From Malachius bipustulatus (lineage: Eukaryota > Arthropoda > Insecta > Coleoptera > Melyridae): a DNA stretch of 64,000 nt. The position numbers and the translations under genes were made by a program. Location of the stretch: contig OU342636.1 in assembly GCA_910589415.1 (NCBI GenBank), forward strand, positions 42,299,735 to 42,363,734, in the 5' to 3' direction. Of this stretch, positions 8,955 to 20,608 are shown piece by piece (position 1 is the first letter of the stretch; each line of letters starts with the position of its first letter). The notes beneath the pieces are model-generated. The model was not told where the DNA came from. It worked only from the letters and a program-made list of their open reading frames with translations, and did no database searches.

Positions 8955-9945
8955 AGGGTATGGGGTTCAGCGGAATGCTAAACGGTAGCCGGTAGGGTTA
9001 GTGCTAGGGGGATGATCTTTGCGAGCCTTGCGTCCCTGTTTCAGGGACCCTCGAGCCGGGTCTTTCCGCGAGGCACTGATCTAAGGGCCTCAGTCTGTAT
9101 AACAGACTGGGTGCCCACGCCACTGCCGCCGCGTTCCGCGATTCCTCCAAGCTTGTGGGAGGAGCCCCGGGCCCGAAGACACTCGGTCTCCGAAAGGAAT
9201 TACCGAGTGGCCCAGTCGGCCTGCAAAGGTCGTCGGGTTGTGGAGACAATCCACAGGGTGGACGATTCCCCCGCCGTCCCGATCGCAAGGGAGCGAACGG
9301 CGTGGGGAAAGCTGCGAGAAGGTACCTCGCAGTCCCGTAAGGGAGTCCAGTTAGACTAGCCATCTAACCCTCGGGGGGCGTGATCGACTACCTCCACGTG
9401 GTGCCCCCTGGATGCCGAGCAACGAGTTCGGTAACTAAAAGTCGATCAATGCTTGGATGGTCTGGTTTGTCCACCCAGATTGTTAACCTAGACCCAGGGT
9501 TAGAGGAGATTATTGGCATTTAAAAGCCCTCTTTACTTTGGTCTTTGGTTACCTCTTGTGAGTCGAACGGTGGCGTGCGCACCTTGAAGACAGTGATAAC
9601 TGTTCACTAGATTTTCAGTCGAACGAAAGCCGCAATATTTGTCTGTATCTGTGGTAAAAACTTCGGGTCTGAGGCTGGTCTGAGAACCCACTTGAGAAAT
9701 ACTGTCGTAGGGACTTTTGAACGTTTATGGGTATCCCGCAGCACCAACGAAGAGCTCATTACGCCAAATACAACCTAGAGCTGTAGGAGGAGGGGAGGTG
9801 AATGTGCGGGCGGGGTGGTTAGACGGATGAGGAGCTCATAGAAATGGCCAGAGCGGAAGGGGCATATTAGGGTCGGTTTCTCAACAGACATCTTGCAGAT
9901 CTGTTCCCAACTCGTACTCATGAGGCAAATAAGAGTAATAAGAGC
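8955..9945 (+). mobile_element. R2 non-LTR retrotransposon, 5' part only
   Basis: Directly after the 28S target site comes a GC-rich leader of about 680 nt, unlike the AT-rich surroundings. Then come decayed R2 N-terminal motifs (zinc finger and the Myb-like region). The element stops at about 9945 with AGAGC followed by nine A residues and then AT-rich DNA, so reverse transcriptase, endonuclease and 3' UTR are missing. R2 copies normally lose the 5' end, so loss of the 3' end points to an rDNA fragment moved out of the array, or to a truncated 28S/R2 transcript. R2 leaders usually start with an HDV-like ribozyme; I could not verify its pairing here. Confidence 0.85.
9632..9945 (+). pseudogene. 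R2 ORF N-terminal fragment: zinc finger and Myb-like motif
   Basis: Frame 1 (from 9632) gives VCICGKNF, then GSEAGLRTHLRNT. This matches an R2-type C2H2 finger (C-x-I-C-G-K-x-F, G-L-x-x-H) with the Cys spacing one residue short. After a frameshift near 9710-9748, the next frame reads RRAHYAKYN, then DEELIEMARAEG, then GRFLNRHLADLFPTRTHEA. This corresponds to the R2 stretch W-x-x-E-E-x-x-L-M-A-x-x-E, F-x-N-x-x-L, F-P-x-R-T-x-E-A-I-K. At least four in-frame stops and the frameshift show that it is dead. The finger and Myb motifs bind the 28S target in living R2 elements. Confidence 0.85.
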
Positions 9946-12394
9946 AAAAAAAAACTTAAAATGTAATTACTTTTTTCTTTGATATTTTTTATATTTAAAA
10001 GTAAAATTAGCCCACCCTAAATTTTTAGTCGTACACAAAAAAGTGTCGGAAACTCGAGAAAGATTTATAAAAATCAATTCAGCCCTAGACAGCTGACGTA
10101 CTGAACTATCACCCGCTTGACGTGGTGTTTATATCAGTTCCCCATTTTTTGTTACCTATAAAAGGACCGCGTAAGGTCCTATAAAAATTTCAAAGTTTGA
10201 GTAACTCCCTGATGTTTGGGAAACAATTTTTTTTCTGGAATTCTTCCAACTGGTTCAGAGAGATTGTTGCACTTATTGGTCGAAATGAATTTATAAATGA
10301 TCTTTCTCAATTATAGAGTTGTCACAAAAAAAATCCGAGGTTCATAATTAAGGCAAAACTTCAGATCTTCGTATCTGAATACGAAGTACCTGTTCTCCAA
10401 TATCAATCCGTATAAATAGGTAAAGCTGAACAGCATCGTAGTTGAAAAAGATAGGTGTGCTTCAGATTTTTTGCTTCATTGATTTTCCCATGCCAAATGA
10501 CATGAAATAAGGAAAACAAAAGTTGACTACCGAAAGTTGACTACCGAAAACCTACCCTGACCAAAGACCTGACTTACCGATGACGCTAAAGTGCAACATA
10601 GCCATAGGTAGGTACGTACTACTAGGTACCTACTCGACTTCAATTATTAATAATAAATTGATTAGGTGTACCTATCCGATCTACTAAAAGCAACACTAAA
10701 TAAATCTGGCAACACTGCTATATATATGGGCAAGGCTGCCCATGTATTTCTTGCCTGTCCAGGTATGTTTCATTATAATTACAATCCCCTAATTTCTCGT
10801 TTGTCGCCCAACTGAGCCCTGGGATAATGGAAGAACAAAATCCTTCGCCCAACTTGGTATGCTCGTTTCAAAATAAGTGTCCGTAAATGAACGATTTGAT
10901 TACCTGCCTCGTTATAAGAAAAAAGTTCCTATATTAACATGGGTTCGCAAATGTACAACTTTCGAGATACAGGGTGTAAAAAAAAATATTTTTTTCAGTT
11001 ATTTGACGATATCTCACGAACGTTTGAGATGTATACCTGAACTTTGGCTTATGTTATCATTAATATTATAGCTACTTGTTGCGGGCTAAACAAATTTCAT
11101 TTATATGGCTGAGAAAAAAAAATCAAAAATAAGTTAATGTTTTTGTCCACAACAAAATAATATTTATGTTGTTGTTTATGGTTTTCTTCATAAAATGGTG
11201 CTTTTCTCAAAAACAGTTCACGTTAAAGCTTTTGACCAAGAGCACATTTTTTATGTAGAAATCATTGGCCGTTTAAAATGTGCTTTTATATGCCAATTTT
11301 TCTAGTGTCGTAAAAATTAGGGGAAAATTTTAAGCAACTCTAAAATTTCCGCCACTGCTATATGGAAAGAAAGTTACCTAAGTAGGATGTGTACAAAAGT
11401 TCAGTTTTATATCTGAACCGTTTCCTGAGAATCGTCAAAAAACAAAAACGATTTTTTTTCACTCGAAAACGATGGATCTGCACACCCATATTTAACAGAA
11501 ACTAATTTTCTTAGTACGAGACAGGGAACCACACCTTATGTTTTTAAACACCCTTTATTATAGTGCACGCATATATAGTCTTATGTTTTCAAATATCTAG
11601 TGTTTTACTAGCTAAAGAACTGATAATAATTATTAAGCCATATTCTCGTCATCTACAGTCTGATTAAACCTGAAAATTAGTTGAGCAATAAAATCTAACG
11701 ACGTTAGAAACGATTAAGTATAAGTAATTAAATTGAGTTGGGTCTCCTTTTTGGACTATGAGATTCAATTTGAGACTGGACTTGTCACCATAAACCATTA
11801 AATAGTTCTTTTCAGGAAAACAGGTAAAATAATTAGACCGCTTCTTCCTCTCATGCTGTTTTATGGTGAATTTTATGTCAAGTCTGCACCAAATAAAGAA
11901 TATACCTTAAACGCCCCCTTAAATCTCCGTCTTCGCTTTTACAATACGCTTTTATGGCTCTAGGATAGGCAGCATTCATTTGAAGGTAGTAACTTTAGCA
12001 TATAGACCATCAAGTGCCAAAAATATTGGTTCTAATTAGTAGTATACCTAATAGTATAAAGTTAAAATTATTAAGTAAATAATTATACCTAAAATTGGTA
12101 ACCATTAACCTTTTATTAGTGTTTGGATGAAAATATCAAGGAAAATTAGATTTACTTTCTATTTATTACATTCTTTGTTCCCATAAAATCTTAATCATAT
12201 AAATGAAAAGCCAACAATAATACTTACCATTCTCAAAGATGGGCTGTATAATTAGCAGTAAAGAGATGTTGACGTTATTCCTACAGCATTCCTTAAATTA
12301 TTAAATGGATCTCTGAATGTATATAAGTACCGATCCTGACCTGACTCACGAAGAAGTGATTTTCCAAAATCCAAGTACCCACGACATAATATTG
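9946..12394. other. Mostly featureless AT-rich sequence
   Basis: No gene is seen. A short A-run (9946-9954) marks the end of the R2 fragment. A TAGGTACCTA-rich patch lies at 10605-10635. One possible CAGGGTG element is annotated separately. Confidence 0.4.
10972..11556. mobile_element. Possible CAGGGTG-type element, not palindromic
   Basis: The left end reads ATACAGGGTGTAAAAA; the right end complement reads TAAAGGGTGTTTAAAA. The interior is non-coding with the style of other arms here. The TIR match is short and the right tip lacks the canonical C, so this is tentative. The 64-codon frame at 10877-11071 crosses its left end and is not credible. Confidence 0.3.
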
Positions 12395-12568
12395 CAGGCT
12401 GTTCCACTTCATTCGAGCCGTTCTCTGTGCACCAAAAGATGGGTTAAAAAATCAAATCCATATTCAAGGTTTTAATGCCTATCATTTAAAATTATTTTTG
12501 ACTTTACATATTAAAGTGTCCCGTATGAGAGTGGCATATCAAAGTTACAGGATTTCCAAAATGTAACA
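12395..12568 (+). mobile_element. Single-arm fragment of the 28561-29437 foldback family
   Basis: CAGGCTGTTCCACTTCATTC, GCCGTTCTCTGTGCACC and AGATGGGTT correspond in order to the left arm of the element at 28561. It continues into GTGTCCCGTATGAGAGTGG and CATATCAAAGTTA, the same join seen at 28684. It is strongly diverged and stops where the SINE begins. Confidence 0.6.
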
Positions 12569-12775
12569 GGAGCGGGCGGGGTAGAGTTCAGACTACTTAC
12601 TAGGCCGTTGAGATTACCACTGCCTGGGTTCGAATCCCATCACTCTCGCCATGGATATTTGTGTTCGTCTTTTCAATGATTCACACATGGTGACAACGAT
12701 CCACCCTCGTTGTATGGCTAACTTTGTTATTTCAAGAGTTACAGATTAGGCAACAGAAGCAGCGTTTCAATCTTA
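12569..12775 (+). mobile_element. tRNA-derived SINE, copy 1
   Basis: The head starts GGAGCGGGCGGGGTAGAG and ends with a good Pol III B box, GGGTTCGAATCCCA (about 12636-12649), then CACTCTCGCC. The body (TGTGTTCGTCTTTTC, GTATGGCTAACTTTG) parallels the SINE at 57888-58131. The A box is degenerate. The 3' end and target duplication are unclear. There is no tRNA fold with an acceptor stem, so it is not a tRNA gene. Confidence 0.65.
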
Positions 12776-13814
12776 ACAAATGATCTATTTTAGATTTTTC
12801 TTTTAACCATTGAAACTATTGGGGGGGGGGGGATTTTAAATAAATAATTGACAGCCATGAGATAAAACATCCAACTTGAGAACCGGAGTTTTTGGGAGAT
12901 TACGCCCATGGAGACTTCTTATCCACTCCTTGAATACTGCCGATCCTCAAAATTACATCAAATTTGACCGGGAGTCAATTCCCATAAGAAGGAGTTCCCA
13001 TTTCAGGCAACTTTATGTTACAGACGGGGTGTTTAAACAAAAATACGTGTGGGTACAGTACAATTATTGTGTGTTCAAATGTGATGTGTCGGGAGTGGTT
13101 GTTCTCATCATTAATATGAATTTACAGTGGAGCAACGAGGTACTTATTTATCAAATATACTTCAAAGGCGAAATAGGCAATTAAATTGATCCACTCACGT
13201 GAAGCTGAAACCAGATTCAAGAAGTCGGGAGGGTAGGTACTTTCATTTCCATTAATTTGTCTGTGTCTCGATCCCTTCTTAGTCCGGAAAACAAAGTAAA
13301 AATTTAAATGGAGATATATTTTTAAATTCGTTAATGGTCCGTGCGGCTGTGATATCAAACCAAGTTCGTGAAGTCACATCCGGAATGTCACCCCCAGGCG
13401 CGTCAGTCTGCCCTGGGGCGCGTCCCTTGGGATCTGTTAAGCGACGCCTTCAGCGGAACGTGAAAAATTAACCTCGACAGAAAATCATTTTACAGGAAGA
13501 GCTTCGGAAAGACAGATTGTGATCTTTCTTTAAAGCATCTGTTGGCTGGTGTTCCCTAAAAATTAATGCAAAAATAAATTATTGCCAAAATTATGACAGG
13601 TTTACAAACAGGGGGAAGAACTCTCTTAATCAGTTCTTATTGCGCTAATTATTGAAAAAGTTGGACCAAAACAAAAATTATTATAAATTGCTTTTATGGA
13701 TTTCGTTTACAATATTAACTTGTCTGGGTAATCATAAATTCATGACAATGCTGAATATTTCAAAAATCGTCTAAGCAAGCTCATGGATATTTTTTACACA
13801 AGACTTACTCCATA
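12776..13814. other. No gene seen; one poly-G run and a GC-rich patch
   Basis: Twelve consecutive G (12821-12832) stand out in an AT-rich region. A GC-rich patch at 13380-13450 has CCCCAGGCGCG and CCTGGGGCGCG, which can pair in part. The 102-codon frame at 12876-13184 shows no recognisable motif and is not supported as a gene. Confidence 0.4.
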
Positions 13815-14936
13815 CAGGCTGTCCTAGAAGGCATGGATCAAACGAAACCAATTGGTAGGATGGTAGGGAGGGGGGTCATTTGGAATGTTGTTGCAAAAAA
13901 TTTGTTTACGATTTTTCACTTTTTATGATTTTTGAACCGAATTGTTAGGTACAATCGATAAAAAAAATGTTAAAAAATGTTGCTCCTTTTTTGTAAATAA
14001 AACTTCTACACTATAATGTTTCAAAATATCGTCTTATCCTTATACGGTTGTTATTTTGAAATTGTTATTTGCATACTTTCTATAAAAGTTAGAGGCCATT
14101 TTTCTTCGATATTAGTGTTAAAAAAATAATCGTGATAATTATTGAGTCACAGTCATAATAAAAAACCTTCTTGCGCATCAATCGCAGAAACAGTGTATTT
14201 TTATGCGATTCAACTATGAAAATTTTTGCCGCCTTTTAAATTGGCTTTCTGAATTGTTCAATAGTCAGGTCGAATTTGCGTAGTGGTTTACTGTGAAAAT
14301 TTCATTTCATTTCGTTTGAAAGCGTGCCATAAAATAGATTTTTACAGATAATAAACCAAAAAAAATTGGCAAAATTTAACAATTTCGTCTCTTGTCCTAT
14401 ATACCCGCCACTGACTAACTTTAAAAAGTTACAGGCGAGTAATGTAAATAAATTTGAATATCTCCGCCATTTTTTTTTATTTGATCCTTGAAATTTTTGA
14501 AGATTAAAGAGTATTAATATAGTTGTCTACTGTAAAAATTTTAGTTCAATTCCTTCAAAAATGTGCTCAAAAACTGTTATAGAAATTAAGTCATTTTCAC
14601 TCTTTTCCTACCCACGCCACTGGCTTACTAATGGAAAAAATTCAAATTTTTTTGCATTAACTCAAATTTCAATTAATTTTCTTTCAATCCTGTTAACTTG
14701 ATGTGAAAGTTTTTTTGCCATCTTGCTCATGCAGGGATTCAAAAAATAGTAAATTTTCCGAAAATTCAAATGGTCGCCATTTTGAAACGGCTCTACCGAT
14801 TTTGCTCAAGTGCAATACCAGACCACTCCTTGTGGACATCTTACTCTCACAAAAATTTCAGCCCCCTAGATTGAAAACTGCGGCCAGAAACCGTGCCTCA
14901 AGGACCGGATTTTTGGAACTTTGGAAGGACACCCTG
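13815..14936. mobile_element. TA-flanked TIR element, CAGGCTGTCC family, non-palindromic
   Basis: The left end is CAGGCTGTCCTAGAAGG and the right end complement CAGGGTGTCCTTCCAAAG, with TA outside both (13813-13814 and 14937-14938). The 1.12-kb interior is non-coding and not an inverted repeat, so it contrasts with the foldbacks. Stretches such as TACCCGCCACTGACTAAC and CCCACGCCACTGGCTTAC recur inside as degenerate internal repeats. Confidence 0.5.
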
Positions 14937-14938
14937 TA

Positions 14939-16793
14939 GAAGTGACGTGACTTTTGGAAATTTTTTCAACGAAAATCTAACGTCATTCTAAAGCTTTACA
15001 AGAATCCAAAATTTCGTTCACTAATCTTGAAAGATAAAGCTACAGGAGCGTTTTTAAAATCGAAAAATCGTGATTTTGGAGAAATAAATATATATTGTAT
15101 ATATGTATATCGTTGGCAGGTGAATTTTGGAAAACCACATTTTCGTGATCTGGGGGTCATGATCGGTGGACATTTGATGAGTTTGGGTGATTTTCGAAAA
15201 GTGATGTCGTCCTCAATAGTGTATTTTTTTGTTAAAAAATACACTAAAATTAACGCACAGAAAACGAGAAAAACTTCTGCGTTTAATGCCCTTTTTGCCT
15301 AATGTCTCTCTATTATTTCAGCCTGTACACTTCCATTGAATCGGTTAACTGTATAAAAACACTGTATAAGAACATTGTTCTAATAAGTGAAACTTGAACT
15401 TATACATTAATTTTATTTTAAAGATAAGTAAAATACCTAGTGAACAAAATTCAAGTTTGTTTTTTATTGATATCTGGAATTGAACGTAATCATCACACTT
15501 GTTTTCTTATTAAATGAACACGATCAGATATTGCAAAGATTTGATTACTGTTTGATCACGGTCCCTCAAATGTCATTTATACACAGTCCCATTCTTCTCC
15601 CTTTCCCTTGAATGTGTGAACCCTCAGAAGTTTACGCACGAGGAGCGGAGTAAATGTGAACTTCATACATAAGTAGGTCTGGGAGATACTGCCCTTACGT
15701 CATCTCTACTAAAGGCGCTATAAAGTGCTGCTTGTACACACAGTTGGCGTGGTAATTTAATAATCACCCCTACGGTGACATGATGTGTGGCATACCTGTT
15801 CTGCGATACAGAAAAGGTATAGGTTGGCGTCGTCGGCAAGGGGAGCTTCCTTGTGATACTTTTACTGAATATTTGTTAGAAGAATTCTTAACTTTAAAAA
15901 ATTCATATTTCCGATATACTTCAGATCGAGTAAGTATTTGGGGTTCCATGTCTCTGTCTGAATATGAGTGAAAAATTTTTCACTTGCTATAATTGGTGTC
16001 TGGATAAGACTAGAGTGATAAGACCAGTTAGGTAGTTTCTGTTCTCTAGTTAAAGTTTTACATAATCGAACCAGGAAGATTTCAAAAAGCGAAGGGGTGA
16101 TTTCCAAAGCGGCAGCAAAATTTGACCCAAAAAACAAAGAGGCAGCAAAAATTCAACCAAAAAAACACAGATAAACACATAATATGTGACAAAAAAAGTG
16201 ACGAAAAATAAAATAATCTACTTAGTAAGCTCTTCTAATGCTTGGCATGAATTCATTTACATAGAAAGTAGAACGCTTCAAGAAAATAAGAAAAACTTCT
16301 CACAAGCGTGAAATTTCCTTATTTCTACCTGCCTATTGCGTACCAAAAGTCCCCTGAAATTAAAGCTGTGCTAAGGATATCATCTTGAAAAATGTAGGCC
16401 CATTTTAATTTTTTTTTCTTATGACATTCTTAAGATTGGAGATACGAAACAAATTTGTTTATAAAACATGTTGAAAATAAAATACCGGAACTTCACAGAC
16501 AAATTCCTGGAGTATGTTATTCATGTAAAGTAAAATCAACACTTTATTATAAATATTGGCCTAAAAATGCTCCTTAACGGGGCTATAGTTATCCCCCTAA
16601 AGCCCAACCCATTTTAAATCGCGACGCCTCTGATTAACGTTCATAAAAATAAAAATTTTAAAATTTTTTAAAACTTCATAAAAATTTTTAAGGGCTCTAA
16701 GGTCATCCATATCTCTTCTTTTTTAAACCCTTCATTTTCCGAAGCTTTAGGGTTAAAGAGAGATCAATGAGATCTTTTTTTTTCGAAAAACGT
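14939..16793. other. No gene seen
   Basis: AT-rich sequence. Frames of 60-91 codons at 14996-16137 lack recognisable motifs. Nothing else is supported. Confidence 0.4.
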
Positions 16794-17645
16794 TGAAATG
16801 GATCGCACCTAGGTAGGATGATAAGGGAAATATTTCCACCTCCCTCATTAAATCAGCCCAAACCGAAAAAACAAACAGTGCAAGAATAGTTACGTAAATA
16901 CCTAAAGTAAATAAAAACGCAGCCACCCGCCATTACATCAATAGAAACGATTCCTGCCTGCACATTAAATATTCATAAAATAGAAGCGCTCTAGCTAGCG
17001 GAGTTCCAGCACTTTTAAAAAGACATCCGACGACCAGCAGAGCTAGGATGGAGGCGTGCCAGATGTTAGGGCCAGGCATTGTGTCGAGACACTCTCCGTC
17101 CGCGTGAAGGAGAATAATAGGTGACCTACATACAAGAACGGTTGGAAAGATACAGACCGGGTGAAATCAGAATTAAACAATAAGCCTTTGCAGAGACAAT
17201 GGTAACTCATTAGGTATACTAACTACGAAAATGAAAACTTCACCAATCGATAAAGCGAATTAATAAAGGAAGGTGGCCGGAAAAGCATCACGGTACCTAA
17301 ACGGCAAGCAGGTGTAAACGCGAAGTGAAAGTTAAGCCGGTGTAATTATAATAGATAGGAACAATGGAAAGTTATAGAATGCGTCGGCCGATTTGAAGGG
17401 AAATTAAGGTAGTTCAGGTTTAGGACAATTCAGTAAGGTAGCCGCGAGGTCAAATCGCTAAGTCTCGTAATTAGGAAAATACGATTAAGGAATAAATCAC
17501 GACATGAGGCAGTGTCGAGAAGGTGCATTGTTGCGTCGTGTTTTAGAAACCGGGCGACTGCTTCTATAAAAGCAGACGTCTTAGAGCAAACCAGGGAGAT
17601 GAAGATCAGCTTCCCAGCAGGTCGCATCTGACTCCTTAACCCTTT

Positions 17646-18002
17646 AGTCGTTGTCCAGAGATGGCATATGTGAACTCCAGATAACGACTCCTTCTTAACC
17701 AGCAGTTTGGCCAGAGATGACTTATGTGAACTCCAGCCGAATTGTCCTTCTTCAACCTGAGAATTTCCATTGACAATTTAGTTAGGGTCAAATCGCACCC
17801 AAACAAACTTCTAATCACAATTCTTAACCAACAACTCGGCCAGAGATGACTTATGTGAACTCCAGCCGAATTGTCCTTATTCAGCCCGAGAATTTCAATT
17901 TCCTAATTAGTTAGGATAAAATAACACCCAAACAAACTTCTAATCACAATTCTTAACCAGCAGTTCGGCCAGAGACGACTTATGTGAGCTCCAGCCGAAT
18001 TG
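17646..18002 (+). repeat. 129-bp tandem array of hairpins with conserved loop, left arm
   Basis: Units begin at about 17646 (partial), 17703, 17832 and 17961; the last three are 129 bp apart. Each holds a 24-nt core (CAGAGATGACTTATGTGAAC, then TCCA) flanked by inverted sequences. Unit 1 has AGTCGTTGTC/GATAACGACT. Units 2-4 have CAGTTTGGC, CAACTCGGC and CAGTTCGGC, each opposite GCCGAATTG. Nearly all pairs are Watson-Crick or G-T; unit 3 has one mismatch. The tail TTCTAATCACAATTCTTAACC is shared between units. Confidence 0.75.
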
Positions 18003-18634
18003 TCCTTCCTAAACCCAGGAAAAATCCCTTGAGAAAATAATTAGGGCAGATATCATTGCAACCACATTTTCAACAACGTAAAACAATCAAACAGATTCGG
18101 CAAATCCACAAGCGCAGATCCCATTTTAAATCCAGTAAAATAATCAGCTAGGAGTTAGGCGGCATCAGCAGTAAATACCTAGTAGGTACCTACTTAATCA
18201 CGTTCACCAGTAAAGATTCCGCGGCAGGAAGCAATTCCCCAACAACAAATAATTTACATATTCACAAATAGGAAATTGAGATAGAGCTAGGAGAGAAAAC
18301 AGACCAAGGTCAGGAATTAATAATCTGTAAACAAAACGGCCCATGATTCAATCATCCTCTTCTTCGAAGAGTCCGAGTTTTTATTTAGCGCAGATGTAGG
18401 CAAGCACCAGCTGTCCCTTTAAATACGATTTAGAAAGTGAAAACGAGCCATTCTTCCCATTGTGTGGCGCTATATGACAGGAACTCGCCACAGTAGGTTA
18501 CAGGTCTAGATAGAATAAGGCAGCGTTGTCAGATGTAGCATCTGCTACTTCGCAAATATCAGGAAATACTAATTCCATTACAAGACCCAATTAGGAGTTA
18601 TAATAGGTACTCGATTACAACATTGGGGGAGGCA

Positions 18635-18656
18635 TTCACCTCGATGTCCAGGTGAA
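18635..18656 (+). other. Arm-conserved hairpin, left copy
   Basis: TTCACCT (18635-18641), 8-nt loop CGATGTCC, then AGGTGAA (18650-18656). Its partner in the right arm (24294-24315) has TTCATCT/AGATGAA around the complementary loop. Both stem strands changed together, so pairing was kept. Confidence 0.6.
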
Positions 18657-19638
18657 GACCTTCGTTGAACCAGTAAAGAGCATGACCCTTTAAAGTGGAA
18701 AATCGTAGAACGCAACGGGGCAAAAAAAAGCACCCGCAGTGTAGGATAGGCAATTAGCAAATAGGAATTCAAAACAACCAAAAACAAATTAGTCCCGAGT
18801 ATGTGAAAAGCCGTTTAAAATCAATCAAAACCAAAACTCCTTTAGCATATCATACGAATGTCAACTCCATTCAAAATTAAAAAACAAACTCCGCAGAAAA
18901 TTGCTATAAAATGTTATTGCCAGTCTGGACTGAGTTATCTGCTTTCTAAACAGGTGTTAGGGGTAAAAACCTTGGACCACGGTGGAATCGAGGGTTGGTC
19001 TCGATATCCGTAAACACGCCGGCTCCAGAATAGGTATTCGTAAAAATTCCAGCATTCAATTATTACCCAGGCAAGCCTGCGGAATAATCTTAGAATAGCG
19101 GCCTAGTTTGGTCAGTTGGTCATCACATTTAAAATAGCAAAACAAAACTGCGAATTGCAGAGAACGTCGTATTCGAAAGGATAAGGTATATTGACTCATC
19201 GCCTTACGAGGCCAGGTAGAAACAAAAAGGTAGCCGCAGGGCAAATAGGTAATGACGGTCCAAAAATTGGCCATATAAAGGTAGCCCAGTGAGGCAAAAC
19301 GACGAGACAACAAATAAACAAAATGAGTTAAAACAACTATCATGAGTATGACGTTAATTCAGGAAAACCGCTTTCACAAGAAGAGAAAAAGCAAATTGAA
19401 AAGAAATTCTTATAATGTTTAAAGAGGAGGTAGAAAATCAAACAAACATGTCAACACTGTTCTCGACATTCAGGCCAAGCTAGAAACTCGACTAACCAAC
19501 AAGCGGTCATAAAAGTAGGGTGGAGTGTGCCTGTGTATCAGGTTAAAGCCCACAACAATAAACGCTCATAAAAATTCCCAAACGAAAGGAAGAGCGAGTC
19601 AACGAGTAAAGCTCATTAAAATACAAAATCAGAATTCG

Positions 19639-20115
19639 AAAATCATCGAATAGGTAATGAGTCAGACATTTCCGCAATATCCCGGATCGTCTGAAAACCA
19701 AATGGTTGTCTTCTTTAATTAATTCAAGCAGTTGCTTGAAATGAAATTAAGAAACTACAAAAAGGAAATTTGGCAAAGAAAATCGTCGAATAGGTAATGA
19801 GTCAGACATTTCCGCAATATCCCGGATCGTCTGAAAACCAAATGGTTGTCTTCTTTAATTAATTCAAGCAGTTGCTTGAAATGAAATTAAGAAACTAGAA
19901 AAAGGAAATTAGGCAAAGAAAATCGTCGAATAGGTAATGAGTCAGACATTTCCGCAATATCCCGGATCGTCTGAAACCAAAGTGGTTGTATTCTTTAATT
20001 AATTCAAGCCGTTGCTTGAAGTGAGATCAAAGAGAATCTAGAAAAAGGAAATTAGGCAAGGAAAATCGTTGAATAGGTGAATCACACAGACATTTCCGCA
20101 TATACCGGGTCGTCT
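19639..20115 (+). repeat. 140-bp tandem repeat, left arm
   Basis: Units start at 19641, 19781, 19921 and 20063 with AATCGTCGAATAGGTAATGA or a close variant (spacing 140, 140, 142). Each full unit holds two hairpins: TCAGAC...GTCTGA around ATTTCCGCAATATCCCGGAT, and TTCAAGCA-GT-TGCTTGAA. Unit 4 has ACAGAC...GTCTGT, a paired change. The right arm has only about one and a half copies (about 23200-23370), so array length differs between arms. Confidence 0.8.
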
Positions 20116-20608
20116 GTAAACCAAAACAAAAGCAAAACGAAATAATAAGAAAGCACAGGTGTGCAAAAGAGTGGTTTTTGAAATAGATAGAAGTGTGAAA
20201 GATATATGAAATATATCTACTTTCGTTTTCCATTTTTTTGTACTCTCTATGCAAAATCACAGCCCATCTCGCCATTCACCATTTTACGCCCTTGCAAACG
20301 AATTCTTTCGCTCATCACTCGCTTTCAGACATCTGATAGGAAGTCAACAGTTAACAACAAGTCTCAGTAGATTTCCCCGCTTTTCCGAAAGAAATACCAA
20401 TCAACCAAGATACAACGAATCATCGTAGGTTCTTTTGCGCATCCGTTTCGGCCATAGTAATCCTGGCATACCTCAATCAAAGAGCAGGGGTAATTACGGT
20501 AAACACAACGTAGGAAAACACAGCGGTTCTATTAGGGGAAACCCAGAGGGAAACTAGACGATCACCGTGGCTTTTCGCTACAGACCAACGGACCAGGGGT
20601 CGTTACGT

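Noticed and set aside
9004..9363. Overlapping long frames on both strands (119 and 115 codons)
   Set aside because: They lie in the GC-rich R2 leader, where stop codons are rare by composition; no motif, and both strands are open at once.
12569..12660. Functional tRNA gene suggested by GGGTTCGAATCCC
   Set aside because: No paired acceptor stem or full cloverleaf; the body continues as a SINE shared with 57888-58131.
12876..13184. 102-codon plus-strand frame as a host gene
   Set aside because: No motif, no supporting splice or promoter context, length within chance for a window this size.
19639..20115. CRISPR-like array
   Set aside because: Repeats are 140 bp and contiguous without unique spacers, in a eukaryotic repeat context.
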